DNA from: Tolypeutes matacus
Lineage: Eukaryota > Chordata > Mammalia > Cingulata > Chlamyphoridae
NCBI GenBank assembly: GCA_026826555.1
Contig: JAKSZT010054570.1
Location: 1,188,292 to 1,252,291 of the forward strand
Direction: 5' to 3'
DNA length: 64,000 bases
In this document: positions 47,701 through 57,900 of the stretch, piece by piece
How positions within the stretch are numbered: the stretch's first letter is position 1
How the letters are laid out: each line of letters begins with the position of its first letter
Notes under the pieces: generated by a model
What the model was told of the DNA's origin: nothing
What the model saw: only the letters and a program-made list of their open reading frames with translations
Database searches by the model: none
Made by a program: the position numbers and the translations under genes

Positions 47701-48656
47701 GCTTTGCATCTACAAGGTCCTGGGATTTAATCTCTGGTACCTCCTAAAAAAAAAAAAAAAAAAAAAAGAAAGACATGTCCCTGCCTATTAGGAGCTCACT
47801 GTCTAGTGGAAGACCGAGGTCTGTGCACAATGAGTGGTAACATAAAGCAGACCATAAGCTCTAGAGGTGGAGACTAAAATCACAGAATTAGAGGTTCCCA
47901 TACATGCCTCTCTTGTCAGAGGCCAGAAAACTGAGTCCTGATTGGTGAAGTGACTTGTTCAAGGTCACACAGCTGGTGAGCCTATGGTGTCTGATCTCTA
48001 GTCTTTGGGGTTGGATTATGTGGTTCTCTTACAACACTTGTGAGAAAGTCTATTCTTTGGAGCTGGGCAACATTTGCAAAAATTCTTCTGCCAATTCATA
48101 CTTTTAAGAGCCCTCATCTTTCACCAAGGGGGTTAAAGCAACTGACTAAGGAGATGGACAAGAAACAAAAGCAGCAGTCAAGCTGCATGTGATTTGTAGG
48201 AGACGTTTGCAATAAGGGCCTGTTGGTTCCACCTGCTCCTCTGGCACATGCTACCCTGAGCGGCTTCTTAAATACTAAGTCAATCAGTATAGTCTCCAAA
48301 CCCCAAAATGGTCAGGGGAGGGAGGGATTGCTGGTGGATTGCTGGTGGGCACTGGGGTCATTGTGAGATGGGACACCCTGGGGGAGGCTGCGTCCAAGTC
48401 CATGAGCAGGGCCTTCCTGGGGCCGCACCAGCTGGCTTCACTCACCTGCCTCCTGGCAGTCTTGCTTGCAACCTTCTGCCCCTCCTCAGGCCGCCTTCGC
48501 AGACGCTGCTCTTGCTGCCGATTCTTTTGCCCCTCGTCTCCCTCGAACCCGGGGCGGCCTTGTGTGACCCACCTATCCCCCTCCCTTCCTTCCCAGGACA
48601 AGCACGCGGAGGAGGTGCGGAAAAACAAGGAGCTGAAGGAAGAGGCCTCCAGGTAA
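41773..48656 (+). CDS. STMN4: Stathmin-4 (RB3), neuronal tubulin-sequestering phosphoprotein; spliced coding region
   Basis: Joined coding exons are 41773-41785, 42852-42947, 44125-44333, 45205-45396 and 48597-48656. All introns are GT-AG and every junction keeps phase, giving 189 residues, the length I recall for human RB3. The N-terminus ([14 protein letters not shown]) leads into a membrane-anchoring stretch with Cys20 and Cys22 (LFCSCF), the family's palmitoylation sites, which direct it to Golgi and vesicles. The stathmin-like domain runs from about residue 48 to the end: a Pro-rich regulatory part ([14 protein letters not shown]) and then a long charged helix from [15 protein letters not shown] to the C-terminus. 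In this family the helix binds two alpha/beta-tubulin dimers and limits microtubule assembly. The Ser-Pro sites found in stathmin at S25 and S38 are absent, and the S63 position is Tyr (RRKYQEAE); the S16-like serine (SGQSF) is kept. STMN4 is known as brain-specific. Identification is very secure. Confidence 0.97.
42852..42947 (+). CDS. STMN4: STMN4 exon 3: membrane-targeting domain
   Basis: The acceptor is TTTCCACAG and the donor GAAG|GTAAGT. The 96-nt exon starts and ends in phase 1. It encodes residues 5-36, including the hydrophobic [14 protein letters not shown] stretch. Cys20 and Cys22 match the palmitoylation pair conserved in STMN2, STMN3 and STMN4. Residue 31 is Pro (NKPSYKYE); I recall Ser here in human, so this may be a lineage substitution. 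Confidence 0.95.
43585..43665 (+). CDS. STMN4: STMN4 alternative cassette exon encoding 27 basic residues (RB3''-type)
   Basis: An 81-nt open segment lies between a good acceptor (TTTTTTCTGTTTAG) and donor (CAGG|GTAGGA). Its phase (1 to 1) matches exon 3 and exon 4, so inclusion adds exactly 27 residues between Glu36 and Ala37, giving 216. The insert starts [16 protein letters not shown] and ends DWRERREQ. It is Arg/Lys-rich with two cysteines. RB3 splice forms with an insert at this place are known (RB3''). The match in size, phase and position makes a functional cassette very likely, although use of the exon in this species cannot be seen. Confidence 0.85.
44125..44333 (+). CDS. STMN4: STMN4 exon 4: start of stathmin-like domain
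   Basis: This 209-nt exon encodes residues 37-106, from [10 protein letters not shown] through the Pro-rich regulatory segment ([16 protein letters not shown]), a basic RRR cluster and the first helix residues ([19 protein letters not shown]). The donor is AAG|GTAAGT, phase 0. The acceptor is a tandem GCAGCAG: use of the first AG gives Ala37, and use of the second would delete that residue. Two acidic/aromatic motifs ([16 protein letters not shown]) precede the tubulin-capping region. The segment has no Ser-Pro dipeptide, unlike stathmin-1. Confidence 0.96.
44690..45006 (+). repeat. L2 3' end in STMN4 intron 4
   Basis: It ends in 'gaatagtgcttggcacagagtataagg...aataaatgaatgaatgaatg', the L2 3' signature with tetramer tail. 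Confidence 0.7.
45205..45396 (+). CDS. STMN4: STMN4 exon 5: main tubulin-binding helix
   Basis: The acceptor is TGTGCTCCCCCAG and the donor GAAAAG|GTAAGT. It is a symmetric phase-0 exon of 192 nt encoding residues 107-170 ([10 protein letters not shown] to LERLQEK). The translation is a continuous charged amphipathic helix with no proline or glycine, as expected for the stathmin domain that lies along two tubulin heterodimers. Tyr at the first position replaces the regulatory Ser63 of stathmin-1. Confidence 0.97.
46093..46146 (+). CDS. STMN4: Candidate STMN4 alternative exon giving a truncated C-terminus (RB3'-type)
   Basis: A 54-nt GC-rich segment lies between a pyrimidine-rich acceptor (TGTGTTTTATTTCCAG) and a consensus donor (CATG|GTGAGC). 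Joined to exon 5 in phase 0 it reads E-P-P-A-A-R and then TGA at 46111-46113. That would replace the last 19 residues of the stathmin domain and give 176 residues. A C-terminally truncated RB3 form (RB3') has been described in other mammals, and this segment is the only good candidate for it in intron 5. I infer the link from structure and have not matched the exon to a transcript. Confidence 0.6.
46545..46725 (-). repeat. MIR SINE, antisense
   Basis: 'ttacagatgaggaaatcatg...cctgcccagggtcacacagctaataaacagtagagccgggactagaacccag'. Confidence 0.8.
47452..47654 (+). repeat. Full-length DAS SINE in STMN4 intron 5 with 13-bp TSD
   Basis: AGGGAAGCGGCTGTGGCTCAATC, B box GGTTCGGTTCC, then (AAAT)n and poly(A). 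AAAGACATGGTCC lies at both ends (47439-47451, 47655-47667, allowing for the A-rich tail). Confidence 0.92.
47668..47767 (+). repeat. tRNA-Ala-like short SINE in tandem with the previous copy
   Basis: 'gggagtgggtataggttagtggttgagcacctgctttgcatctacaagg' keeps the tRNA-Ala D-arm and an anticodon-like TGC. It ends CTGGTACCTCCT plus poly(A). AAAGACATG-TCC follows. Confidence 0.85.
47925..48015 (-). repeat. MIR fragment, antisense
   Basis: 'gtgaagtgacttgttcaaggtcacacagctggtgagcc'. Confidence 0.65.
48597..48656 (+). CDS. STMN4: STMN4 exon 6: C-terminal helix and stop
   Basis: The acceptor is CCCTTCCTTCCCAG and the exon is in phase 0 with exon 5. Nineteen codons ([19 protein letters not shown]) complete the stathmin domain, and TAA lies at 48654-48656. 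The surrounding 48.45-48.78 kb is unusually GC- and CpG-rich for this window, which creates long overlapping open frames on both strands that are not genes. Confidence 0.96.
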   Translation, partial: DKHAEEVRKNKELKEEASR

Positions 48657-49812
48657 AAGCCCAGAGGCCAAAGAAGTTTCCAGGACCGACGGACAGCTCC
48701 GGCAGCTCCCGCAGTTCCCGAGGCAGCCCTTGCGCCGCCGGCTGCTCTCCCAGCACTGGGGTTTGGGGGGAGGGGGAGGGTGGCCAAGGGGCGTTTCCTC
48801 TGCTTTTGGTGTTTGTACATGTAAAGAATTGACCAGTGAAGCCATCCTATTTGTTTCTGGGGAACAATGATGAGGTGGGAGGAGGGACAGAAGGAGAGAG
48901 GTTGGAGAGGGAGATGGAGAAGAACTCACGGACATTGCAGCATTGCCCACTTCACACTGGGTCACCTCCTCTACTTTTCTTCACATCTCTGCCTGGACCC
49001 CCAGTGTCCGGGTGCCATCCTGAAGGGGCGGTAGGAATTCCGGGTGAAGTGCAGAGTCCTAGGCGCAGCAGTGGAGTCACACGGCAAGAGAAGCCTGGCA
49101 GGAGGGGGTGGGTGGGACCCGGGGGTGTTGTGTTCGCCCTGTAACAGATGGGATGAAGACTTGTGGTGCCAGGGTCTGCGTGTGTGTGTTTTAACCATCC
49201 ATCTTTTGATCATCATGACAAATGAAACATTTACTCTAAGTCTCCAGTTGTTTATTTTCTGAATTTGTCCTTTGGGTGATGTATAGAATGTTCTTGCAAT
49301 TTGGCTTCCATGCATTAGGTAGCGGGTACCCTTTTTGTTCCTAAGTTTGCCATCAGAGTATCTGATGTGCTGGGAGGGGTGGGTTGAATCTGCCAGGTTT
49401 TGGCTTAATTGAAAGGCTTTATTTCTTCATGTACCCCCTTTGTGGTAATTTCCCTTATTGGATTGGATTGAGTGCATTGAATTGATGAGAAAAGAAGCCC
49501 AATCATCCTTTCAGTGGACTGACATTCTCATATGGTCCCCAAGATGCATAGTCAGAAGAAAGTTCACCTTACTTTTGGGGTTTGGGATTCTAGATGGTTC
49601 ACAAAATGTGAGTGAGGAAAGCCGCAGCGGAGGGCAATCTCAGATCCTGCAGTCACTTTCACCAGAACCATGGCCAGGAAAGAAGCCCCCACAATGCTGT
49701 CTTCCCCTACAAACTGGGGGGGGTAGCCTGCCTGATGAGGATCCCCATTCTGCCCTGCACACTGTGTGCTTTTGTACAGCTTTGCAAATAAACCCTTTGA
49801 TATTGCCTTTTA
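48657..49812 (+). other. STMN4: STMN4 3' UTR
   Basis: Repeat-poor sequence follows the stop codon and leads to an AATAAA at 49787-49792. The end is placed about 20 nt beyond that signal and is approximate. No competing canonical signal with a better context was seen between the stop and this point. The length of about 1.15 kb is plausible for this gene. Confidence 0.65.
49787..49792 (+). terminator. STMN4: Poly(A) signal AATAAA of STMN4
   Basis: A canonical hexamer (GCAAATAAACCC) lies in unique sequence about 1.13 kb past the STMN4 stop. It is followed by a T-rich stretch (TGATATTGCCTTTTATCC) that could serve as the downstream element. Confidence 0.7.
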
Positions 49813-49882
49813 TCCACTAGGGGTACTGCAACTTAGCTTCATTTTAGAAGAGGGATCCCTCTTCATTTCAGAGGGATCAGAG

Positions 49883-49917
49883 GTGATGATGATGTTGCTT
49901 ATGATGATGATGATGAT
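49883..49917. repeat. (GAT)n microsatellite
   Basis: Imperfect ATG/GAT trinucleotide run just past the STMN4 3' end. Confidence 0.85.
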
Positions 49918-50130
49918 AGCAGCTAATATTATATGTATACATTACTTAATCCTCACAACAACCCTATGAGGTAGGTACTCATCTCATTTTGTGGATGAAG
50001 AAATTGGGGTATAGAAAGGTTAAGTAACATGTCCAAGGTCACAGATAATAAGTGGGGTAACAAGGATTTGAATTCCAGGGATATGCTTTCAGATTCCATG
50101 CTTTTAACCTCTGCACTACACTGCTTTTTT
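49915..50130 (-). repeat. MIR SINE, antisense
   Basis: 'cctcacaacaaccctatgaggtaggtac...aggttaagtaacatgtccaaggtcacagataataagtgg'. Confidence 0.8.
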
Positions 50131-50171
50131 GATTTGGAATCACTCATACTTTCAAACTAAGATGTGAGTCC

Positions 50172-50947
50172 CATTCTTCTTAAACTGTAAGTTGTAACTC
50201 ACTGGATTGTGAAATCAAGTCAGTGGGTGTGGTGGTTTGGAGCTACGTGCCCAGAAAAACTTGTCCTTAAACTCAATCCTTTCCTGTGGGTGCGAATCCA
50301 TTGTAAAAAGGACCTTTTGATGCAGTTACTTCAGTTAAGGTGTGGCCCGGCTCAGTCAGGATGGCTCTTAGTCCTGTTACTAGAGTCTTTCATAAGCAGA
50401 ATGAAATGCAGATGTATAGACAGAGAGCCACAGAGGGAGCCGCCAAAAGCTGAAAGTCATTGGAACCCAGAAAAGAAGAAAGAGGCCAGGAGAGGCTGCC
50501 ACATGCATTGCCATGTGACAGAGGAACCAAAGACCAAGGATCACTGGCAGCCAGTCCCAGAATGCCAGTCTTCAGGAAGAAAGCAGCACTTTGATGATGC
50601 CTTGATTTGGACTTCTCCTAACCTCAAAACCGTGAGCCGATAAATTCCTGTTGTTTAAGCCAATCCATTGTAGGATATTTGCTTTAGCAACAAGGAAACT
50701 AAAGCAGTGGGTCTCCCTCAGCTTTCTCCTTTTCCTTATTTTAGATAAATTTAAATATATAAATTTAGATATGGATATTTAGATTTAGAATAGCTTACAA
50801 AATATTAAAGTGCATTTTAGGTGATACTGGAGTTATTGTTTTATGTAAATTTCGCTTCAATTTTATATGAGCGTGTGCAAGTTCTAGCTTACAATATAAA
50901 TGTATTTCTTACTGGGGTTTGCACTCAAAACCCTTTGAAAATCACTG
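50172..50947. repeat. hAT-type element split by an LTR
   Basis: The left piece (50172-50227) has 'taaactgtaagttgtaactcactggattgtgaaatcaa', like the start of the 30530 element. The right piece (50707-50947) ends 'ccctttgaaaatcactg'. The LTR at 50228 interrupts it. Confidence 0.6.
50228..50706 (+). mobile_element. MaLR-like solo LTR with perfect 5-bp TSD
   Basis: A 479-bp TG...CA block starts TGTGGTGGTTTGGAGC and ends AAACTAAAGCA. GTGGG flanks both ends. It carries GATAAA near the 3' end in place of AATAAA. No internal retroviral genes. Confidence 0.85.
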
Positions 50948-51169
50948 CCTTAAAATGAGGATGAAGATCAGAGCCAGGTACCCCAGGCTGCTACCATTGC
51001 TGGGAAGCTGATGTGCTTGAGAAAGCAGGAAGCCGTGGCCATAGCATCAAGGGTTTATTCTCACAAATTTATTCCCTCACAGAGTCTCCATCCTCCCATT
51101 CAAGTCCTCCCACTCAAATACTCAAGGCCAGGGAGGGAACTCTACTCCCCCCAATTCTCTTTCACAAAT

Positions 51170-51440
51170 TACTGCATTTGCCACAAACTCTGTTGTTTCA
51201 CACCTCCATGCCTTTGCACATGCAGTTCCCTCTGCTTGCCTTGCTTTTCCCTGCCTGGTTGAATTAATTCCTACTAATTCTTTTAAACTCAGTTTAGATA
51301 TTAAGTCCCTCCAACTCCGCCAGTACTTCTGTACTTACATGCTTTTATTACGGTGTAATTATTTGCGATGTATCTTTCTTCTCTACTAGACTTAAAGTTC
51401 CATGAAAACAGTAAAGTGTTTTTTTAATCCTTGTGTCCCT
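51170..51440 (+). repeat. L2 LINE fragment
   Basis: 'ttcacacctccatgcctttgcacatgcagttccctctgcttg...gtatctttcttctctactagacttaaagttccatgaaaac'. Confidence 0.7.
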
Positions 51441-52057
51441 GGCTGTGGTTGCTCTAGATTTTCAGTATTGGATGGGATTAGGAGCAACAACCCAATTGAT
51501 AGAAAGGTCAGGGGATTTGTTTTGGAGCTTCAATTGAACAGCACTTTGTATAAGTACTTTATATAAGATTGAGAAAACATTAAGTGCACATATCAAAGAG
51601 TGAAGATGGTTGATCATGATTATGTAGAGGACTAAACCCCACCTCTAAAACACTCCCTTAGGCCCCACTAACACCCACTGCTTGACATTGACAACCAAAA
51701 CCTCTCATTATATGCTCAGCAAGCAGCTAGCTTCAAAGCACAAAAAGCAATGCCTGCGCTGAAAGGGTTTACAAACCAGCTGAGACACACGTGAAACCAC
51801 TGAGGCAATTGCTATTAAAATTTCAATTTACATCAGAATCCCTCTGGAAGCTTGTTAAAATGCGGATTCCTTAGCTTTTGATGTTTGTAAATGAAAATAA
51901 TTGATCAGGCTTGTTGAAATATTATCTTTTGAGATATCCTGGAACCTACATTTGAGAAAGCCATTTTCTTGGTTTTTGAGAAGTCTGAGAAGTTCTGTGC
52001 AGTTCAGAACCAAACCACAGGCAATGGCTCCACAGCTAAGAGGTTAGAATAGGTCTT

Positions 52058-52498
52058 TGTGGTTGTTTGAAGCTATATGAACCCTAGAAAATCATGTTCT
52101 TAAAACTCATTCATTCATGTGGGTATAAACCTATTGTAAGTAGGACCTTTTGATTAGGTGACTTCAGTAAGGCATGGCCCAGGGTGGATCTTCATCCTCT
52201 TATAGACGTCCTTTATAAGAGAATGAAATTCAGATGAAGAGAGAGAGAAGGCTGTGTAAGTCAGGAGCTGGGGCAATGGGGCCTGGAGGAGAAGGCAGGG
52301 ACAAGCAGACACTGCCCTGTATCTTGCCATGTGACGGAGGAGTTCAGGATTGCTGGCAGCTGGTATTTGGGGATGGGGCCTTGATTCAGACATTTTTTTT
52401 CAGTATCGAAACTGTGAGCTTGTAAGATAATGGGTCCCCGTTGCAGAGGCCAGCCCATTTCTGATATATTGTTTTTGGCAGCCTAGCAGACTAAAACA
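52058..52498 (+). mobile_element. MaLR-like solo LTR
   Basis: It starts TGTGGTTGTTTGAAGC and ends GCAGACTAAAACA, and aligns along its length with the 50228 copy. GTTAGAAT occurs right after the 3' end (52499-52506) and also at 52043-52050, seven bases before the aligned 5' end. Confidence 0.8.
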
Positions 52499-52779
52499 GT
52501 TAGAATCACTGGAGAAGCCTTCATGAAGTGGGCAAGACTTGAGCTGAGCCCATGCGAGAACTTTGAATAGACAGCGAGGAAGAGTCAGTGGCAGGAGGTC
52601 AAGGCTGGCAATATGGGTGGGGGAGTCACAAATTTGGTACAATGGCCGCAGCCGCAGAGTTGAATGAAGTCATCATCCAGGTAGAATGTATGAAGAAAAG
52701 GGCCCGTCAGATTTCCCTGATGATTTGGCAAGATGAGGAAGTGGAGCCAAAGAAAGGCAGAGTAAAAGAGAAGCATATT

Positions 52780-54350
52780 TTAAATCCTGAGATCCTAAAT
52801 CTGGGGTGTTCAGTGTGGGCAGATGTGTATTATAAACCTTAGAGCAACAATTAAAAGGACAACAATGGAAGGATGATAACAACAGTAAAAAAATAAGGAG
52901 GTGTAGCTACTAAGTCAAGAGTTTAGATAAAATGGAATAATAAAAAATACCCAGATGAAAAGATGGCAGAAAAAGAGGAACAAATGGGGTGATAGAAACA
53001 AATAGCAAGGTAGTGTATTTAAATTTAACCATGTTAATAATTAGGTTACATTTAAATTGTTTCAATACTCCAATTGAAAGTCATAGATTGTCACATTGGA
53101 TAAAAAAGCATGGTCCAGCTATTTAATGTGTATAACCAACCCAATTTAAATATAAATACAAAGATAGTAAAAGAGCAGACCTGGGAAGAGAGGAGAGAAT
53201 TATTAAAAATATTTTATTATAGAGCTCTTCTTGCAGTGTGACTATTTTCTGAATTTTTCTTTCTGGGGATCAGCAAATGAACTCCTTTGTTAAAACAGGA
53301 AAAAAGTGAAAGGCTGAGAAGAGCTATGTCATGCAAGCACTAATCAAAAGAAGGCTGGAGTAGCTATATTCATATCAGACAGTAGATTTCAGAACAAGGA
53401 ATATTATCAGGAAAAAAGACGGATAATTCACAATGATAAAGGAGTCAATTCATCAAGAGACTGAAATAATGAAACTTCAAAAGACATGAGGCAAAACCTG
53501 CTAGAACTGAAAGGAGAAATGATTGACCAACTTGACTAGCAGGAACACGCCATCCGACAGCAGCAGAACATACATTCTTTTCAAGTACATACGGAACATT
53601 CACCAAGGTGGATCTTCACCAAGATGGACCACATTCTGGGCCATAAATTAAGTGCCAATGAATTTAAGAGGATGGAGATCATACAACATAAGTTCTCTGA
53701 CCATGATGGAATTACACTAGAAATCGGTAACAGAAAGATATCTAGAAAATTCCCATATATTTGGAAATCAAGCAACACACTTCTAAATAACCCAGGAGTG
53801 AAAGGCTTAATCACAAGGAAAATTAGAAAATGTTTTGAACAGAATGAAAACAAAAATACAATATATCAAAATTTATAGAATGCAGCTAAAAAAGGCTCAC
53901 AGGAAAAATCTATATCTTTAAATGGCTACATTAGAAAAGAAGGAAGATCTAAGATCAATAATTTAGCATTCCACCTGAAGAATCTAGTAACAGTAAATTA
54001 AACCCAAAGTAGAAGGAAGGAAATTGTAAAAAGACAGAAACCAATAAGCTTAAGACAGAACAAAACAATGAAGGAAAAAGCTGTTTCATTGAGAAGATAA
54101 AAAAACCGGAGAGATTTCTGGCTAGAATGATCAGATATATATAAAAAAAAAATGTGAGGACACATATTACCAATATCAGGAATGAAAGAGTATCAGTATT
54201 ACAGATCCTATAACATTAAAAGGATAATAAGGAATAGTATGATTAACTTTATGTCCATAAATTTGACATAATAGATGAAATGGATAATTTCCTTGAAAGA
54301 CACAAACTATAAAATTTATTCAAGATGACAAAATAGAAAAATAGAATCTG
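52780..54350 (+). repeat. L1M ORF2 fragment
   Basis: Typical old L1 ORF2 phrases: 'attataaaccttagagcaac', 'ccattctgggccataaa' type, 'ctaaataacccaggagtgaaagg', 'aaatctatatctttaaatggctacattag'. Many stops. Confidence 0.8.
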
Positions 54351-55949
54351 TTCATTGGATTCTTTTGGGTTTTCAAATAAGGTCATCTGCAAATAATGAC
54401 ATCATCATTTCTTCCTTTCCAAACTTTAATTTCTTTTCTTTTTCCTTTATTGCACTAACTAGAACCTTCAGTACAACTTAGTGCTGATTTGGAGAAAAGG
54501 AACATTGGTGGAAGTGATGTGCTTTAAGTGACAACTGTATTGATCCTGGAAAACAAAATTCCTTTGTAAAGAAGCACTTCAAACAGAAAATCAGAATGTC
54601 ACCCTTTTTCTTCTTATTGTAGAATATATAATCTGAAACATGTCATTGTTTATATTTTTAATAACAATTCTGGGAAGCTGGGTAGATTCTGGTAGCATAG
54701 AAATACAATCTCAGTTCCACTGTGGGATCATCCAATGATGTCCAGAGTGCTAAGAGAATTCTCAGGGGCCTGTCAAATACATACATGCATTGCACACATA
54801 CTTACAAGCATATATACGTGTTCACTGTCCAGCTACAGGAAAGCATCACTCTCCAAATCAAAGTTTTGCTGTGGCTTCAAAAGGAAAATAATATTGCTTG
54901 GTTATCCAGCCCTGATTTGGAACCATGATAGTGCCCTGTCAAGTAGTTCCTGAAGATTCTGGTTTCTTGTTTTGCCTTCAGTTACAGGAGCTTGTCAAAT
55001 AATTGAAGGACAATGTCCTTTACAGCCATACAAAACAAACAAACAAAACACCAAAAACAAAAACTGAGGGACAAGAGCTTGTGGCTGCATCAAGACTTAC
55101 CCTTGAAACATCCAAGTTTAAAGTTAGAGTCACCAGGCAACCCTCAAAAAGTAAAGGGCATTCATCTCCCACTTCCTTTATGAATAGAATTCCATTAGGA
55201 ATTATTGTTTGAGTTCTCTTTGTTAAGCAAATGCCCACAGGCATTTTAACTATATAAACTCACATATTTCAAGACTCAAATATATGACTTGCTAAGAATA
55301 CTAATAATTCAAAACTCAGGGAGAAATATAATATGTGTGGAGGTGCTGAAACATCAAATATTTAATAAGCTTATTCTTAGTGTCATTTATACCAGTAAGG
55401 CATAGGCCTGGAAGGAAAGCCATAGAACTCTGAGGGTCTGCTGGAAACTTCTCCTATTCCATTTTCTACTGCTTTCTCCTTCAACAGAATTCTTAACCTG
55501 CCTTGGGAATCCCACATCTTTTCAATTTAGTTTTTTTGGGAAAAAAGCACAGAACTTTACAATCCCCTCAAATAAATTTCACATTGAATTTTAGATCCAG
55601 CCTATCATTCCATCTCATCAAGATCATTTCAGATTTTAGATCTAGCATCCTTCTCAGCTTCAGGTCTTCTACATAAATTATCAGCTCACTCTCACTGCCT
55701 TCAGCCAAGGCACTGATGAAAGACGTGGACTAATGACAGAGTGATTCAGCCCAAAGACTTGGTATCAGACCAGGGCTGGCCAGCAAAAAGTGGGATAATA
55801 CCAATCCATGTGTTGTAAAAGAAGAGAAGCCGAAAAATAGCATGGGTTCCACAACCTCCCATCTAACTGGTTTGCCTTTACTGCTTATGATCTGAAGCAA
55901 TTTAGTCTTTAAGGATCTCCTTTTAAAAAGTCACCATCCCAGAATCCTC
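54351..55949. other. Intergenic; nothing recognised
   Basis: AT-rich unique-looking sequence with no convincing gene, repeat or RNA. Confidence 0.35.
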
Positions 55950-56411
55950 AGGATTGGGGAATGAGCTATGGACTAGAGTGGACTTACTGGAATTCTACTA
56001 TAGACATATTGTGATTCTAGCATTGGAAGAAATTACAACATTGATGGGGAGGCAGTGACCACTGGAGGCTCTTGGCACAGGGAGAGGGAAAAACAGTGTA
56101 ATATGGGAGCTTTTTCAGGACTTGGGGGAATCGTCCTGAATGACATTGCAACAACAGATATAGGCCATTTTATATCGTCACATAACATGCAGAACTGTGT
56201 GGGGCAGAGTGTAGACTACAGTGTGAACTATGGTCCATGCTTAATTGCAAAGCCCCAGTATGTGTTTATCAATTGCAATGAATGTGCCACACTAATGAAG
56301 GATGTTCATGTGGGAGGGTGTGGGAGGTGTGGGGAGTGGGGCATATAGAATCCCTGTATTTTTTGTGTAACATCTATGTAATCTAATTATCTTTAAAAAA
56401 AAAACAAAACA
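55950..56411 (+). repeat. Xenarthran L1-type 3' end with poly(A)
   Basis: It ends 'ggtgtggggagtggggcatatagaatccctgtattttttgtgtaac' and A-rich tail. It resembles L1 3' UTRs of this lineage; the start is approximate. Confidence 0.6.
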
Positions 56412-56765
56412 GAAAAAAAGTCTTGAAGGGCACTATTTTCAAGCTGGACATTGAAGTTATTAATTATAAGCATATTATCAAGGGTTAGGTAAAAGGAAAT
56501 GAAAGCTAGAATGGGCAACGATTCAATTTCTGAAAATGACTCTTGCGGACTGATGTAATGAGGGAGGAAAGGATACTGAAAAAGGTACAAAGGAAAGTTT
56601 TACCTGTATCTTATAGCTGATCTACGTCAGAATTGGTGGTAGGAAAACAGGCAAAAGAAAATTGGTGTTAGGAAAAAGAGGCTAACTGTATGTTTTTCTG
56701 GATGAAGACAAAATAACCACAGTACCCGATGGATAATGCGGGGTTTGGCTTACTTGGAAGTGTGA

Positions 56766-57000
56766 TGTAGAGTAATGCTTCTCAAATTGGGCATGCAGGA
56801 TATGGGCATACATATGATATGCAGAAATATGCAGGGATATGCAAAGCCACCAGATAAAAATTGCACATCATTTTTAGTGCAAAGTTCAGGGGAAACCTTG
56901 CTATAATAAATATAAAAATTGAATAAAATATGCAAATGCACACAGATTTTTGAAAGAAAAAACAAAGCTTCTAAGAATTCCCCAAATTTCCCCAAGGGTC
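56766..57000. repeat. Possible hAT-Charlie remnant
   Basis: It opens 'agtaatgcttctcaaattgggcatgcaggatatgggcata', a Charlie-like start; the other end is not clear. Confidence 0.3.
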
Positions 57001-57094
57001 TGCTTTCACTAACCCCTAGCTATACGCTGATGGAAAAGGTCTGTTAAAGAACTTTAACCTCTGTTAAACTTTAACTTCTGTTAAAGAAACGTGA

Positions 57095-57280
57095 GGTCTA
57101 GAATCAGGGCAACCTGGATTTATGAATACCACGTCTGCTACTAATTATTTCCGTGACTCTAGGTAAGCGACTAAACCTCTTGATGTCTTAGTTATCTATC
57201 TGTAAAATGAGGATTCAATAACTAGTATCACTGAAATGATGAGTGCGGGGTCTGGCACACAGCAAATGTTTAATAAAGTG
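57095..57280 (+). repeat. MIR SINE
   Basis: 'tctagaatcagggcaacctgg...gtgactctaggtaagcgactaaacctcttgatgtcttagttatctatctgtaaaatgagg'. Confidence 0.75.
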
Positions 57281-57529
57281 TATCTTGTGTTATCCTATCA
57301 TTGTTCTCTGGAATGGCACAGAAGTCTGTTTCCTTTCCCTCATGATAGTGCTTCTAGTATTTGAAAATATGTGTCATGTTCTCCCTTGCTTCTCTCCAGG
57401 TAAACTTTCCACGTACTTCTAATAATTACTTGTACGTGATGTTTTCCAAAGTCTTCAAATTCTTGTCGTCTTCTGTGGAGGCTTTCTAGTTTGCCTATGT
57501 CTCTCTTAAAACGTGATGCTCACTCTCGT

Positions 57530-57900
57530 ATACTGCTTGTGTGAATCCAAATGGGTTTGTTCCCTTTAGAAAACCATTTGGTATGATATAATATGACCGT
57601 TATTATATCGTGTATAAATTGATTTCGTTACTCCATTTCTAGGAATTCTGCTTCTAGGAATCAATTCTAAAGAAATATTCTGAAATACAAAGATTTATGG
57701 ACATCAAAGTTTAACTATAATATAAAAAGTAAGCTAATGCAATTGTTCAACAATAGCAAAATAATTTAAAAAGTATTGGACAAACAACAGATATTCATAA
57801 AACTTTAAAAATGCTAATTACAACCCAGATGAAATTTTAAAAGATTTATTATATAATTTTAATGAAAAAAAAAAACAGGCTATAGAATTATATATTCAGT
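57530..57900 (+). repeat. L1M 3' UTR fragment
   Basis: 'actccatttctaggaattctgc' and 'caattctaaagaaatattctgaaatacaaagatttatgg' type text. Confidence 0.5.

Noticed and set aside
48284..48832. Long overlapping open frames on both strands (174-178 codons)
   Set aside because: They result from local GC richness around STMN4 exon 6. Only the short spliced exon frame matches a known protein, and the other frames are low-complexity Pro/Gly/Arg text.
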